From positions 1,240,001 to 1,304,000 of the forward strand of contig NZ_JACIEM010000001.1 in NCBI RefSeq assembly GCF_014196845.1: a stretch of DNA of 64,000 bases. Direction: 5' to 3'. Of the stretch, positions 8,505-16,723 are shown piece by piece (the first letter of the stretch is position 1; each line of letters opens with the position of its first letter). The notes beneath the pieces are model-generated. The model was not told the DNA's origin. It ran no database searches and saw only the letters and a list, made by a program, of their open reading frames with translations. The stretch is from Aurantimonas endophytica (GTDB taxonomy: Bacteria > Pseudomonadota > Alphaproteobacteria > Rhizobiales > Rhizobiaceae). A program made the translations under genes and the position numbers.

Positions 8505-8794
8505 TCCGTCCGGTCGATGCTGACGACAGATTGGTCGATCAGGAGCGGACTGGAAAGATCTGCGCTCGCCTGAGGCCGGTGTGTCGCTCGACCGAGCCGG
8601 GCACCGCCCGATGCTCGGGTCATCGCATCGACCTTGATGTTTCGGAACGAAGCGGTGGTCAAAGGCAGTCAGATGCCTGCCGCTCGCGCCAGTTCGACCG
8701 AACGGGGCGGCCAGAGGTTCGCGTGAAGCGCCATGGACAGGTGTTTAATGCAGAATTAGACACTTTTTGCCGGCGCTTACACTTGAGGCAAATA
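8505..8794. other. intergenic region downstream of the LysR gene
   Basis: No gene is supported here. A long frame crosses it and runs into the antisense of the tRNA gene, which explains its apparent protein-like C-terminus. A T-rich stretch near 8762-8768 follows no good hairpin. Confidence 0.4.
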
Positions 8795-8871
8795 TGGTGG
8801 GCCCGGCAGGACTCGAACCTGCAACCAAGCGGTTATGAGCCGCCGGCTCTAACCAATTGAGCTACAGGCCC
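8795..8871 (-). tRNA. tRNA with CAT anticodon, probably tRNA-Ile2 (lysidine-modified)
   Basis: The minus strand folds into a complete tRNA: acceptor GGGCCTG pairs with CGGGCCC (one G-T), D-arm GCTC/GAGC, anticodon arm GGCGG / CCGCT around the loop CTCATAA (anticodon CAT), T-arm GCAGG-TTCGAGT-CCTGC, discriminator A, and an encoded CCA at 8795-8797. CAT could mean Met or the AUA-reading Ile2. The acceptor carries C4-G69 and C5-G68, the pairs described as recognition elements for TilS, and the GCTTGGTTG variable region resembles Ile2; both favour Ile2. It does not have the initiator feature of an unpaired first base. Confidence 0.92.
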
Positions 8872-8881
8872 CACGCACAAC

Positions 8882-8910
8882 GCCGTAGCCTAATCGGGCC
8901 GGCGCCTCAA
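8882..8910 (-). promoter_or_regulatory. candidate promoter of the tRNA gene
   Basis: On the minus strand TTGAGG (8905-8910) and TACGGC (8882-8887) are separated by 17 bases, with the tRNA 5' end 11 bases after the second hexamer. The spacing suits a sigma-70 promoter. The hexamers are only partial matches. Confidence 0.35.
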
Positions 8911-9022
8911 GCGCGGGTGGCGAATGGAGCGCTGGCCACGGCGGCAATGGTTGGGACGGACGGTTTGCCGCCGCAATGCCTGCCTAGAAACGGCGCCTCG
9001 ACCCGAATCGGAGAACCGTTCC

Positions 9023-9748
9023 ATGCGCCGACCCCACACCGCCCTCGCCCTTGTCCTCATGCTGGCCGCGCCGCTGCCGGCAATGGCGCAGCAGCCCGGC
9101 ACCCCGACACCGCCGACGATCACCGTCACCGGCACCGGCGAGGCCAGTGCCCGGCCCGACCAGGCGCTGGCGACCTTCACCGTGCTGCGGACGGCGGAGA
9201 CGGCCCGCGCCGCCCTCGACGATGCCAACAAGGCGATGCGCGAAGTCAGCGACGGCATGCGCAATCTCGGCGCCGAGGACCGCGACCTGCAGACCTCCGG
9301 CTTCTCGATCAATCCGCAATATCGCTACGACAATACCGAGGGCAGCCAGCAGCCGCCGACGATCGTCGGCTACGAGGTCCGCAACACGCTGACCGTGCGG
9401 GTCCGCGATCTGGCCCGCCTGGGCGAGATCCTCGACCAGGCGGTGACGCTGGGCGTCAACCAGGGCGGCGAGATTCGCTTCGAGCTGGCCGAGCCGGGCG
9501 CCGTAGAGGAGGCGGCGCTGAAGGACGCGGTCGCCGACGCCATGGCGACGGCCCGGCTGATCGCCGAGGCGGCCGGTGTGACGCTCGGCGCGGTGCGCGA
9601 GATCCGCGAGAATGTCGGCATGGCGCCGCCGCCGATGCCGTTCGCCGCCATGGAGATGCGCACCGCCGACGCCAAGAGCGTGCCCGTCGAGGCGGGCGAG
9701 AACAGCTACAACGCCAGCGTCAGAATGGTCTTCGCCATCGCCGACTGA
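9023..9748 (+). CDS. SIMPL-domain (DUF541) secreted protein
   Basis: A 241-residue protein with a signal peptide (MRRPHTALALVLMLAAPLPA, cleavage near AMA-QQ at about residue 22). The mature part shows the SIMPL/DUF541 pattern: ITVTGTGEASARPDQALATFTV at the start, a middle NTLTVRVRDLARLGEILDQAVTLGVN segment, and the ending SYNASVRMVFAIAD. Members form periplasmic oligomers (BP26-like in Brucella; YggE has been linked to oxidative stress). The ATG at 9023 is chosen for the signal peptide and the GGAG nine bases upstream. It is followed by a strong bidirectional hairpin, so it is probably transcribed alone. Confidence 0.88.
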   Translation: MRRPHTALALVLMLAAPLPAMAQQPGTPTPPTITVTGTGEASARPDQALATFTVLRTAETARAALDDANKAMREVSDGMRNLGAEDRDLQTSGFSINPQYRYDNTEGSQQPPTIVGYEVRNTLTVRVRDLARLGEILDQAVTLGVNQGGEIRFELAEPGAVEEAALKDAVADAMATARLIAEAAGVTLGAVREIRENVGMAPPPMPFAAMEMRTADAKSVPVEAGENSYNASVRMVFAIAD

Positions 9749-9772
9749 CCGGCCGTTCGACCTGCGCAAACA

Positions 9773-9807
9773 AAAGGGGACGCGGGCCATTGGCCTGCGT
9801 CCCCTTT
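9773..9807. terminator. bidirectional hairpin terminator
   Basis: Arms at 9773-9788 (AAAGGGGACGCGGGCC) and 9792-9807 (GGCCTGCGTCCCCTTT) form a 16-bp stem with one G-T pair around a 3-base loop. Flanking A- and T-rich ends give a U-tract in both directions. It separates the convergent SIMPL gene and the small secreted-protein gene. Confidence 0.9.
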
Positions 9808-9824
9808 CTCATAGAACGATCGGT

Positions 9825-10160
9825 TCAGCCGCGGACGCTGATCACCGGGCACCCCGGCGCGCGAGCGAAATGGATCACAGTACGATCGCCACGCGAGCGG
9901 CCGGCGACCACCACGGCGCGGCGGTTGACGTTGCGGACATGGGCGCGGCGCACGCCCATCCGCTCGGCCTTGCGCAGTGCCTGGCCGGGCGCGCAGAGCG
10001 CCGGCCGGTGCGGGCGGTGGTCGCGGACCTGGTGGACTGGCGCATTGCCGATCGTGACGCCGAAACGGAAATTGTCGGCGGCGGCCGGCGCTGCGGTGGC
10101 CATGGCGCCGATCGCCAGCGTGGCGGCGACGGCAAGCGAGCGGGCAAGGGTCGAGAACAT
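9825..10160 (-). CDS. small secreted basic protein, function unknown
   Basis: A 111-residue protein with a clear signal peptide (MFSTLARSLAVAATLAIGAM, cleavage near AAPAAA-DN). The mature part of about 80 residues is rich in Arg, His and Val (for example DHRPHRPALCAPGQALRKAE and RRAHVRNVNRRAVVVAG) and has two Cys. The pattern of short basic repeats ending in CPVISVRG occurs in small rhizobial secreted proteins of unknown role. The ATG at 10160 is chosen for its AGGAG and signal peptide; the frame stays open upstream without such signals. The two Cys may form a disulfide. Confidence 0.65.
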   Translation of the reverse strand: MFSTLARSLAVAATLAIGAMATAAPAAADNFRFGVTIGNAPVHQVRDHRPHRPALCAPGQALRKAERMGVRRAHVRNVNRRAVVVAGRSRGDRTVIHFARAPGCPVISVRG

Positions 10161-10305
10161 CGGTGCATCTCCTGGCGGGGCGCCGCATGTCGCGGCGGGA
10201 TCGACAGGAACGACCCTAGCGGCGTGGCGCTGAACCGGCGCCGAAGCCGCCATTCATGCAGCATTCAGCCATCCCGACCCGAACACCGTCCCGCGTCCGC
10301 CTCGG

Positions 10306-11175
10306 TCAGCCGAGCATGTGGCTGACCTTGCTTGACACCTTGTCGAACACCCAGTCCGGCACGAAGAAGTCGGCGACCGGCTCGCCGCCGCCCTGCGGCC
10401 CGTAGACGGAGAAGTCGCTCACCCCCTCTTCCATCAGCACCAGCTCGTCGATGTAGAAATTTCCCGTCGCCTCGCGCGACGGCCGGGTCAGGATCGCGTG
10501 GGCCGCATCGGCGACGATTTCCGGCGAGCGGCTCATCCTGGCCATGGCGTCGCCGCCCAGCACGTTGCGCACCGCCGCCGTGTCGATCGCCGTCAGCGGC
10601 CACAGCGAGTTCACCGCGATGCCGTCCTTGCGGAACTCCTCGGCCATGCCGAGCGTGCACATCGACATGCCGAACTTCGCCATCGTGTAGGCGACATGGT
10701 TGCGGAACCACTTGGCGCTCATGTCGAGCGGCGGCGAGAGGTTGAGGATATGCGGGTTTGCTGCCTGCTTCAGATGCGGGATGCAGGTCTTGGAGACGAG
10801 GAAGGTGCCGCGCGCATTGACCCCGTTCATCAAGTCGTAGCGCTTCATCTCTGTCTGGAGCGTGCCGGTCAGCGCGATGGCGGACGCGTTGTTGATGCAG
10901 ATGTCGATGCCGCCGAAGCGTTCCACCGCGGCCGCCACGGCGGCTTCCACCTGCGCCTCGTCCCGGATGTCGCAGACGACGCCGAGGCCCTTGCCCCCCG
11001 CCGCTTCGATCTCCTCGACGGCGGAATGGATCGTGCCGGGCAGCTTCGGGTTCGGGCTGTCGGTCTTGGCGGCGACGACGACATTGGCACCGTCGCGCGC
11101 GGCCCGGAGCGCGATGGCAAGGCCGATGCCGCGCGATCCGCCCGACATGAAGATGGTCTTGTCTTTGAGTGTCAC
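10306..11175 (-). CDS. SDR-family oxidoreductase, HSDL2-like
   Basis: A 289-residue short-chain dehydrogenase. The cofactor motif GGSRGIG lies near residue 12, followed by AAKTDSPNPKLPGTIHSAVE, a segment diagnostic of the hydroxysteroid-dehydrogenase-like 2 (HSDL2) group. The NNASAI motif, ILNLSPPLDM (catalytic Ser) and AYTMAKFGM (catalytic Tyr and Lys) are all present. Human HSDL2 carries a C-terminal sterol-carrier domain; this protein stops soon after the SDR fold. The GTG at 11175 is preferred over an ATG five codons upstream because GGGGAG lies seven bases before the GTG. The substrate is probably a fatty-acyl or steroid-like alcohol or ketone, but it is not known. Confidence 0.85.
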   Translation of the reverse strand: MTLKDKTIFMSGGSRGIGLAIALRAARDGANVVVAAKTDSPNPKLPGTIHSAVEEIEAAGGKGLGVVCDIRDEAQVEAAVAAAVERFGGIDICINNASAIALTGTLQTEMKRYDLMNGVNARGTFLVSKTCIPHLKQAANPHILNLSPPLDMSAKWFRNHVAYTMAKFGMSMCTLGMAEEFRKDGIAVNSLWPLTAIDTAAVRNVLGGDAMARMSRSPEIVADAAHAILTRPSREATGNFYIDELVLMEEGVSDFSVYGPQGGGEPVADFFVPDWVFDKVSSKVSHMLG

Positions 11176-11254
11176 GATGTTTCTCCCCAATTCGTCGGGA
11201 GAGACCTAGCCGAGGCGGGCCGCGGGGGAAAGCGCCGGGGCCCTGATGCCGGCG

Positions 11255-11545
11255 TCAGCCGAACATCGCCTCGCCCTGTTCGTCGACGACCTGCCGCGCC
11301 TTGCGCAGGCCCGCCTGCGCGGCTTCGTCCTGGGAGGCAAACATGTCGGCGCGGATCAGCCGGTGGACCTTTTCCTCGCCGGCGACCGTCTTGGTGATGG
11401 TGGCCGCCAGCCGGAACTGGCCGCCTTCCGGCATCGGCGTCGCGGCCAGCGCGAAACCCTCGTAGGTCTCGGTCGCCGCGATGCGCGGGGCGGCGGGCTC
11501 GCGTGAGCCGCCGCCACCGCCGAAGAGCTTCTTGAGGAACGACAT
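11255..11545 (-). CDS. HlyU-family protein
   Basis: A 96-residue protein that begins [17 protein letters not shown], the typical start of HlyU-family proteins (PF10115), and continues with [20 protein letters not shown] and [17 protein letters not shown]. Family members are annotated as regulators after Vibrio HlyU, but that activity comes from an unrelated ArsR-type protein, so the function of this family is best called unknown. Its ATG overlaps the rpoD stop codon by one base, so it is probably translationally coupled to rpoD. Confidence 0.85.
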   Translation of the reverse strand: MSFLKKLFGGGGGSREPAAPRIAATETYEGFALAATPMPEGGQFRLAATITKTVAGEEKVHRLIRADMFASQDEAAQAGLRKARQVVDEQGEAMFG

Positions 11546-13521
11546 CAGCTGTCGAGGAACGAGCGCAGCTTGCGCGACCGCGACGGGTGCTTGAGCTTGC
11601 GCAGCGCCTTCGCCTCGATCTGCCGGATGCGCTCTCTCGTCACCGAGAACTGCTGGCCGACCTCTTCCAGCGTGTGGTCGGTGTTCATGCCGATGCCGAA
11701 GCGCATCCGCAGGACACGTTCCTCGCGCGGCGTGAGCGATGCCAGCACCCGCGTCGTCGTCTCGCGCAGATTGCCCTGGATCGCCGCGTCGATCGGCAGG
11801 ATGGCGTTCTTGTCCTCAATGAAGTCGCCGAGATGCGAATCCTCCTCGTCACCCACCGGGGTCTCGAGGGAGATCGGCTCCTTGGCGATCTTCAGGACCT
11901 TGCGGACCTTCTCCAGCGGCATCGCCAGCTTCTCGGCCAGTTCCTCCGGGGTCGGCTCGCGGCCGATCTCGTGCAGCATCTGGCGCGAGGTGCGGACGAT
12001 CTTGTTGATCGTCTCGATCATGTGCACCGGAATGCGGATCGTGCGGGCCTGGTCGGCGATCGAGCGGGTGATCGCCTGCCGGATCCACCACGTGGCGTAG
12101 GTCGAGAACTTGTAGCCGCGGCGGTACTCGAACTTGTCCACGGCCTTCATCAAGCCGATATTGCCTTCCTGAATGAGATCAAGGAATTGCAGGCCGCGGT
12201 TCGTGTACTTCTTGGCGATGGAGATGACCAGGCGCAGGTTCGCCTCGACCATTTCCTTCTTCGCCTGCCGGGCCTCGCGCTCGCCCTTCTGCACCATGTG
12301 GACGATGCGGCGGAACTCGGTGATCTCCAGGCCCGTCTCGGTGGCGAGATTCTGGATCTCCTGGCGCAGCGCCTTGATGTTCTCCTTCTCGGCCTGGACG
12401 AATTTCAGCCAGCCCTTGCCGGAGAGATTGGCGATGTGGCGCGTCCAGTTCGGATCGAGCTCGGAGCCCTGGTACTCGTGCAGGAACTCGTCGCGCTTGA
12501 CGCTGTGCGATTCGGCGAGCCGCAGCAGCCGGCCTTCGTTTCCGACGAGGCGCTTGTTGATGTCGTAGAGCTGGGTGACCAGCGCGTCGATGCGGTTCTG
12601 GTTCAGCGACAGGCTCTTCACCGCCGCGATCAGGTCTTCCTTCAGCTTGCGGTAGGAGCGCTCCTGGCTCGGCGAAAGCGTGCCCTGGGCCGCTAGGCGG
12701 TTCTCGACCTGCTGGTCCTGCAGCTTGCGCAGCCGGCGGTAGCCGTCGGCGATCTGGTCGAAGGTCTCCATGACCTGCGGCCGAATCTCGGCTTCCATCG
12801 CCGCCAGCGACAGCGAATTCTCCATGTCGTCTTCGTCGTCGTCGTCGTCGCTGCCCGGCGCGGCAGCGGCAGCCGGTGCCTCGGCGACGGGGGCAGCCTC
12901 GCCCGGCGTCGGCGCGGTCGGCTGCTTGGCCTCGGGCCCGGCATAGGTCGCCTCGAGATCGACGATCTCGCGGAGCATGATGTTGCCCTCGTTGAGCTCG
13001 TCACGCCAGATGATGATCGCCTGGAAGGTCAACGGGCTCTCGCAGAGCCCCGCGATCATCGTCTCGCGGCCGGCCTCGATGCGCTTGGCGATGGCGATCT
13101 CGCCCTCGCGGCTGAGCAGTTCCACCGAGCCCATCTCGCGCAGATACATGCGCACCGGGTCGTCGGTGCGGTCGCCGGCTTCCTTCTTGGGGGTGGTGGC
13201 GACCTGCGTCGGGCCGGTCTCGGCGACCTCGGTGGTCTCCGCCGCCTCGGCGGTCTCCTCGCCTTCGGCTTCCTCGTCGTCCTCGACGACGTTGATGCCC
13301 ATGTCGTTGAGCATTGCCATCATGTCCTCGATCTGCTCGGACGTGACGTCGTCCGCCGAGAGCATCGAGTTCAGCTTGTCCATCGTCACGAAGCCGCGTT
13401 TCTTCGCGGCCTTGATCATCTTTTTGACGGCATCATCGGACAGGTCGAGCAGCGGACCGTCAGGTGTCGCGTCGGCGCGCTCCTCGATCGGGGCCTCGCT
13501 CTCTTTGGCCTTTGTTGCCAT
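11545..13521 (-). CDS. rpoD: RNA polymerase primary sigma factor RpoD (sigma-70)
   Basis: A 658-residue housekeeping sigma factor. Region 1.1 is at the N-terminus ([20 protein letters not shown]), followed by an acidic linker. Region 1.2 contains [22 protein letters not shown]-type sequence, and a non-conserved insert includes an Asp/Glu run (about residues 220-235). Regions 2.1-2.4 include [20 protein letters not shown] and [20 protein letters not shown]. Region 3 and region 4 ([20 protein letters not shown]) end with [10 protein letters not shown]. It directs core RNA polymerase to -35/-10 promoters. The ATG at 13521 has GGAGA upstream. It lies downstream of dnaG on the same strand, the usual rhizobial order, and overlaps the HlyU-family gene by one base. 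Confidence 0.98.
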   Translation of the reverse strand: MATKAKESEAPIEERADATPDGPLLDLSDDAVKKMIKAAKKRGFVTMDKLNSMLSADDVTSEQIEDMMAMLNDMGINVVEDDEEAEGEETAEAAETTEVAETGPTQVATTPKKEAGDRTDDPVRMYLREMGSVELLSREGEIAIAKRIEAGRETMIAGLCESPLTFQAIIIWRDELNEGNIMLREIVDLEATYAGPEAKQPTAPTPGEAAPVAEAPAAAAAPGSDDDDDEDDMENSLSLAAMEAEIRPQVMETFDQIADGYRRLRKLQDQQVENRLAAQGTLSPSQERSYRKLKEDLIAAVKSLSLNQNRIDALVTQLYDINKRLVGNEGRLLRLAESHSVKRDEFLHEYQGSELDPNWTRHIANLSGKGWLKFVQAEKENIKALRQEIQNLATETGLEITEFRRIVHMVQKGEREARQAKKEMVEANLRLVISIAKKYTNRGLQFLDLIQEGNIGLMKAVDKFEYRRGYKFSTYATWWIRQAITRSIADQARTIRIPVHMIETINKIVRTSRQMLHEIGREPTPEELAEKLAMPLEKVRKVLKIAKEPISLETPVGDEEDSHLGDFIEDKNAILPIDAAIQGNLRETTTRVLASLTPREERVLRMRFGIGMNTDHTLEEVGQQFSVTRERIRQIEAKALRKLKHPSRSRKLRSFLDS

Positions 13522-13817
13522 GTATTCTATTCTCCAGTTCGCGCGCCGTGAACGTTCCGCCGTCCCGGACCGCTCATCCAGCGGCGCACCGTGCGGGAGA
13601 GTCTACGGCGGCAGCCGTTAACACTCGCCTAACCATGATGCGCTCGCCTTCCGGGACCGGTCCCGAATGCGGCAGCGCCCTCAAGAAGGGGCGAGTGGGC
13701 AATAAATCAAGGTCAGGTTGGATCGAACCACCCTGTCGACCGGCCACATATGATGTGTCAACGGCTTGAAGGCAATGGACGCCCCGCCGGTCAGGCCCGC
13801 ACAGGGTTCCGTTTTCC
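13522..13817 (-). promoter_or_regulatory. dnaG-rpoD intergenic region
   Basis: 296 bases with no supported gene. On the minus strand a consensus -35 (TTGACA, 13756-13761) is present, but no good -10 follows at 16-18 bases. rpoD is likely to have its own promoter here as well as any readthrough from dnaG. A 96-codon frame crossing the region overlaps the end of dnaG and has no protein features. Confidence 0.35.
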
Positions 13818-15773
13818 CTATATCGAGGTGGCAGGGCGCCCAGACAAGAGGCCGAAGCCTTCAATCAGCGCTTCCGTGCCGTCGACCTGGTCGACTTCGC
13901 GCTTGACCTCCATCAGATGGGCGAAGGCAGCTTCGGTCGGGTCGCGGCCGAGCGCCGCCTCGGCGTCGCGCAGTTCCTGCCGCAGCGCCAGCGAGCGATG
14001 GGAGAGATAAAGCGCCTGGCGCACCGCCTCCATCGCGTCCTCGGGCGCCGCGTCCGACAGGAACGGCCAGAGCCGCAGATCGCGCAGCCGCTGCAGCAGC
14101 CGATCGTAGACCGGACGCAGGCCGCGCGCGTCGATTGCCATCAACAGTGTATCGCGCGACGTCGTCTGCTCTTCCGCATACGCATCGAGCACCGCCGTAC
14201 GCAGCCTGGCGAGCTCGCCGTCCGGCAGCGCGAGGTCGGCGAAATAGTCGAAGGCCTCGTTGATCAGCACCGGGTGGTTGACGAAACCGAGCACGATCGC
14301 GACCTCGCGCAAGGCCGCCTCGGGCGCCTTGCCCGGTCTGGTGAGGCTGGAACGGGCAAGACGCTCCGATATCGCCGAACGCCTCGCGCCCTGAGCTCCC
14401 GCCCCGCCACCCCGCGCCCCGGTTCGCCCGCCCCGGTCACGATCGCCGCCCTGCCGCCGTCCGCTGCCGCCCCCTCGGGCCTCACGCGCCGCGCCGAAGA
14501 AGCTGCGCAGCCGCTCGTCGGCGTCCGCAAGATAATGCCGGCGCACGCTCTCGTCGCCGATCTGGCGCAGCGTCGCCTTGAGCCGGTGCTCGAGGTCCGC
14601 CCGCCGCTCCGGCGTGTCGTAGTCGCCGCCGGCGGTTTCGCGCGACCAGAGCATGTCGGCGAGCGGCCGCGCCGCCGACAGGACTCCCTGCATCGCCTCG
14701 GCACCGCCCTCGCGGATGAGATCGTCGGGATCCTTGCCTTCTGGCAGCAGCGCGAAGCGCAGCGAGCGGCCGGGCTTCAGCGCCGGCAGCGCTGTCTCCG
14801 CCGCCCGGTGCGCCGCCTTGACGCCGGCCTGGTCGCCGTCGAAGCAGAGGATCGGCTCGCTGGTGACGCGCCAGAGAAGGTCGAGCTGGCGGTCGGTGAG
14901 CGCCGTGCCGAGCGGCGCCACGGCATGCTCGATCCCGGCCTGGGCGAGCATGATCGCGTCCATGTACCCCTCGACCACCACCAGCGTGCCGGCAGCCTTG
15001 GCGGCGCGCCGGGCGCGCGCGAGGTTGAACAGCACCTGGCCCTTGTGGAAGACCTCCGATTCCGGCGAGTTGAGGTATTTCGCCGAGACGTCCGAGGACA
15101 GCGCCCGGCCGCCGAAGGCGATCGGCCGCTCGCGCAGGTCGAGGATCGGGAACATGATCCGGTCGCGGAATCGGTCGTAGGAGACGGCAATGCCCTCGCC
15201 GTGGACGACGAGGCCGGCCGCCTCGATCTCCGACTTGCCGACATTCTTCTGCGCCAGATACTCCTTCAGGCGGTTGCGCGAATCGGGGGCGTAGCCAAGC
15301 CCGAAGGCCTTCTGGGTCTGCGGGTGGAGGCCGCGGTCGCGCAGATAGGCCCGCGCCTTGGCGCCATCCGCTTCCTGCAGCATCGCCTGGAAGTAGCGCG
15401 CCGCGTGCTCCAGCGCGTCGACCAGCGTGGCGCGGGTCTCCTCGCGCCGCTCGGCCTCCGGGTCGCGCGCCGGCATGGCGAGCCCCGCCTCCCCGGCCAG
15501 CCGCTCGACCGCTTCGGGAAAGGACAGGCCCTCGAGTTCGGTCAGGAAGCGGAAATGGTCGCCCGAGACTCCGCAGCCGAAGCAATGGTAGCGGCCCTTG
15601 GAATCCTCGCAGTGAAAGGACGGGGTCTTTTCGCCGTGGAACGGGCAGCAGGCCCAGTAGTCCCCTCGCCCCGGCTGCGACTTGCGCCGGTCCCACGCAA
15701 CGCGCCGGCCGATCACGTCCGAGATCGGGACGCGAGCACGGATGTCGTCGAGAAAGGCGGGCGGAAAGCGCAT
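13818..15773 (-). CDS. dnaG: DNA primase DnaG
   Basis: A 651-residue primase that makes RNA primers at the replication fork. The N-terminal CHC2 zinc finger has Cys43, His46, Cys64 and Cys67 (CCPFHGEKTPSF, HCFGCGVSGD). The catalytic core follows, with YDRFRDRIMFPI and the TOPRIM motifs VVEGYMDAI and FDGDQAG. A Gly/Arg-rich low-complexity linker near residues 435-465 precedes the C-terminal helicase-interacting region. The length is normal for alphaproteobacteria. It is placed upstream of rpoD as part of the macromolecular-synthesis gene group, with carA and yqeY further upstream on this side. Confidence 0.97.
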   Translation of the reverse strand: MRFPPAFLDDIRARVPISDVIGRRVAWDRRKSQPGRGDYWACCPFHGEKTPSFHCEDSKGRYHCFGCGVSGDHFRFLTELEGLSFPEAVERLAGEAGLAMPARDPEAERREETRATLVDALEHAARYFQAMLQEADGAKARAYLRDRGLHPQTQKAFGLGYAPDSRNRLKEYLAQKNVGKSEIEAAGLVVHGEGIAVSYDRFRDRIMFPILDLRERPIAFGGRALSSDVSAKYLNSPESEVFHKGQVLFNLARARRAAKAAGTLVVVEGYMDAIMLAQAGIEHAVAPLGTALTDRQLDLLWRVTSEPILCFDGDQAGVKAAHRAAETALPALKPGRSLRFALLPEGKDPDDLIREGGAEAMQGVLSAARPLADMLWSRETAGGDYDTPERRADLEHRLKATLRQIGDESVRRHYLADADERLRSFFGAAREARGGGSGRRQGGDRDRGGRTGARGGGAGAQGARRSAISERLARSSLTRPGKAPEAALREVAIVLGFVNHPVLINEAFDYFADLALPDGELARLRTAVLDAYAEEQTTSRDTLLMAIDARGLRPVYDRLLQRLRDLRLWPFLSDAAPEDAMEAVRQALYLSHRSLALRQELRDAEAALGRDPTEAAFAHLMEVKREVDQVDGTEALIEGFGLLSGRPATSI

Positions 15774-15857
15774 GGCGCGGTGATAGCGCGTTCGGGCCAG
15801 GAATGGGATGGGGATCGCACCGGCAGCGGCGCAACCCCCACCTTGTCTCGGGCAGGA

Positions 15858-16712
15858 TTAGCGGATGACCAGCACCGGCACGGTGCAGGCCTGAATCAGC
15901 GCCGTCGTCGTCGAGCCGACGATGAGGTTGCGGATCCGCGAATGGCCGTAGGCGCCCATGACGAGAAGCCCGATGCCGTCGCGCCTCACCTTCTCGGCGA
16001 TCACCGTCTCCGGATCGCCGCTCTCGACGCCGACGGTGACCTTGTAGCCCGCCGCGGCGAGCTGCTCGCGGGCCGCGTGCAGCCGCTGGCCGGGCTCGCC
16101 GCTGCCGTCGCCGACCATGAACAGATGGCACGCGACGTCCTTGAGCAGCGGGCTGGCCAGCAGCCGCTCGACGATCATCGGCGAGCTGCGGCCGCCGTCG
16201 AAGGCCACCAGGAAGCGCTCGATGGGCTGGAAGGCCCGCGAGGCGACCAGCAGCGGCTTGGTCATCGAACGAACCACGCGCTCGAGATTGGAGCCGAGAT
16301 GGCCCTTGGCCATGTCGGCGGCCTCGCCGCGCTTGCCGATGACCACAAGCCGGGCCTCCGGCTCGATCTCCTTGATCGCCTCGGTGACCTCGCCGTTACG
16401 CAGGCGCTCCGTCACCTGCAAGACGCCGTCGGCCTTCACGCGCGCCGCTGCTTGCTCCAGGATCAGCCGGCCGCGCCGGTTGGCGAGCTTGGCCTTCTGC
16501 GCATCGAACTCGGCGAGTTCGGCAAGGAGCGCCTCGCGGCCGCCAAGCTCGAGGCTGCCGCTGAGGTCGAACGGCCGGCTCGACGTTTCGCGACGGCCGA
16601 GCGCATGGACGATCTCCACCGGCACGTCGAGCCGCCGTGCGGCCCAGGCTGCATGGTCGCAGACGCTCGTCGCGTAGTTCGACCCGTCGATGCAGGCGAT
16701 GATCTTGTTCAT
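15858..16712 (-). CDS. tandem universal stress protein (two UspA domains)
   Basis: A 284-residue protein with two Usp domains. The first begins NKIIACIDGSNYATSVCDHA and ends VVIGKRGEAADMAKGHLGSN; the second begins RFLVAFDGGRSSPMIVERLL and ends LLVMGAYGHSRIRNLIVGST. Both ends fit the ATP-binding pattern G-2x-G-9x-G-S. It starts 11 bases downstream of the SulP transporter gene on the same strand, so the two are almost certainly co-transcribed. SulP and Usp modules are also found fused or paired elsewhere, suggesting that the Usp protein modulates the transporter in response to ATP. Confidence 0.9.
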   Translation of the reverse strand: MNKIIACIDGSNYATSVCDHAAWAARRLDVPVEIVHALGRRETSSRPFDLSGSLELGGREALLAELAEFDAQKAKLANRRGRLILEQAAARVKADGVLQVTERLRNGEVTEAIKEIEPEARLVVIGKRGEAADMAKGHLGSNLERVVRSMTKPLLVASRAFQPIERFLVAFDGGRSSPMIVERLLASPLLKDVACHLFMVGDGSGEPGQRLHAAREQLAAAGYKVTVGVESGDPETVIAEKVRRDGIGLLVMGAYGHSRIRNLIVGSTTTALIQACTVPVLVIR

Positions 16713-16723
16713 GGCAATCCTCC

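Noticed and set aside
8249-8860. 203-codon plus-strand frame ending in WWARQDSNLQPSGYEPP-like sequence
   Set aside because: The ending is the antisense translation of the tRNA gene, a well-known false protein match; the rest overlaps the LysR gene in another frame.
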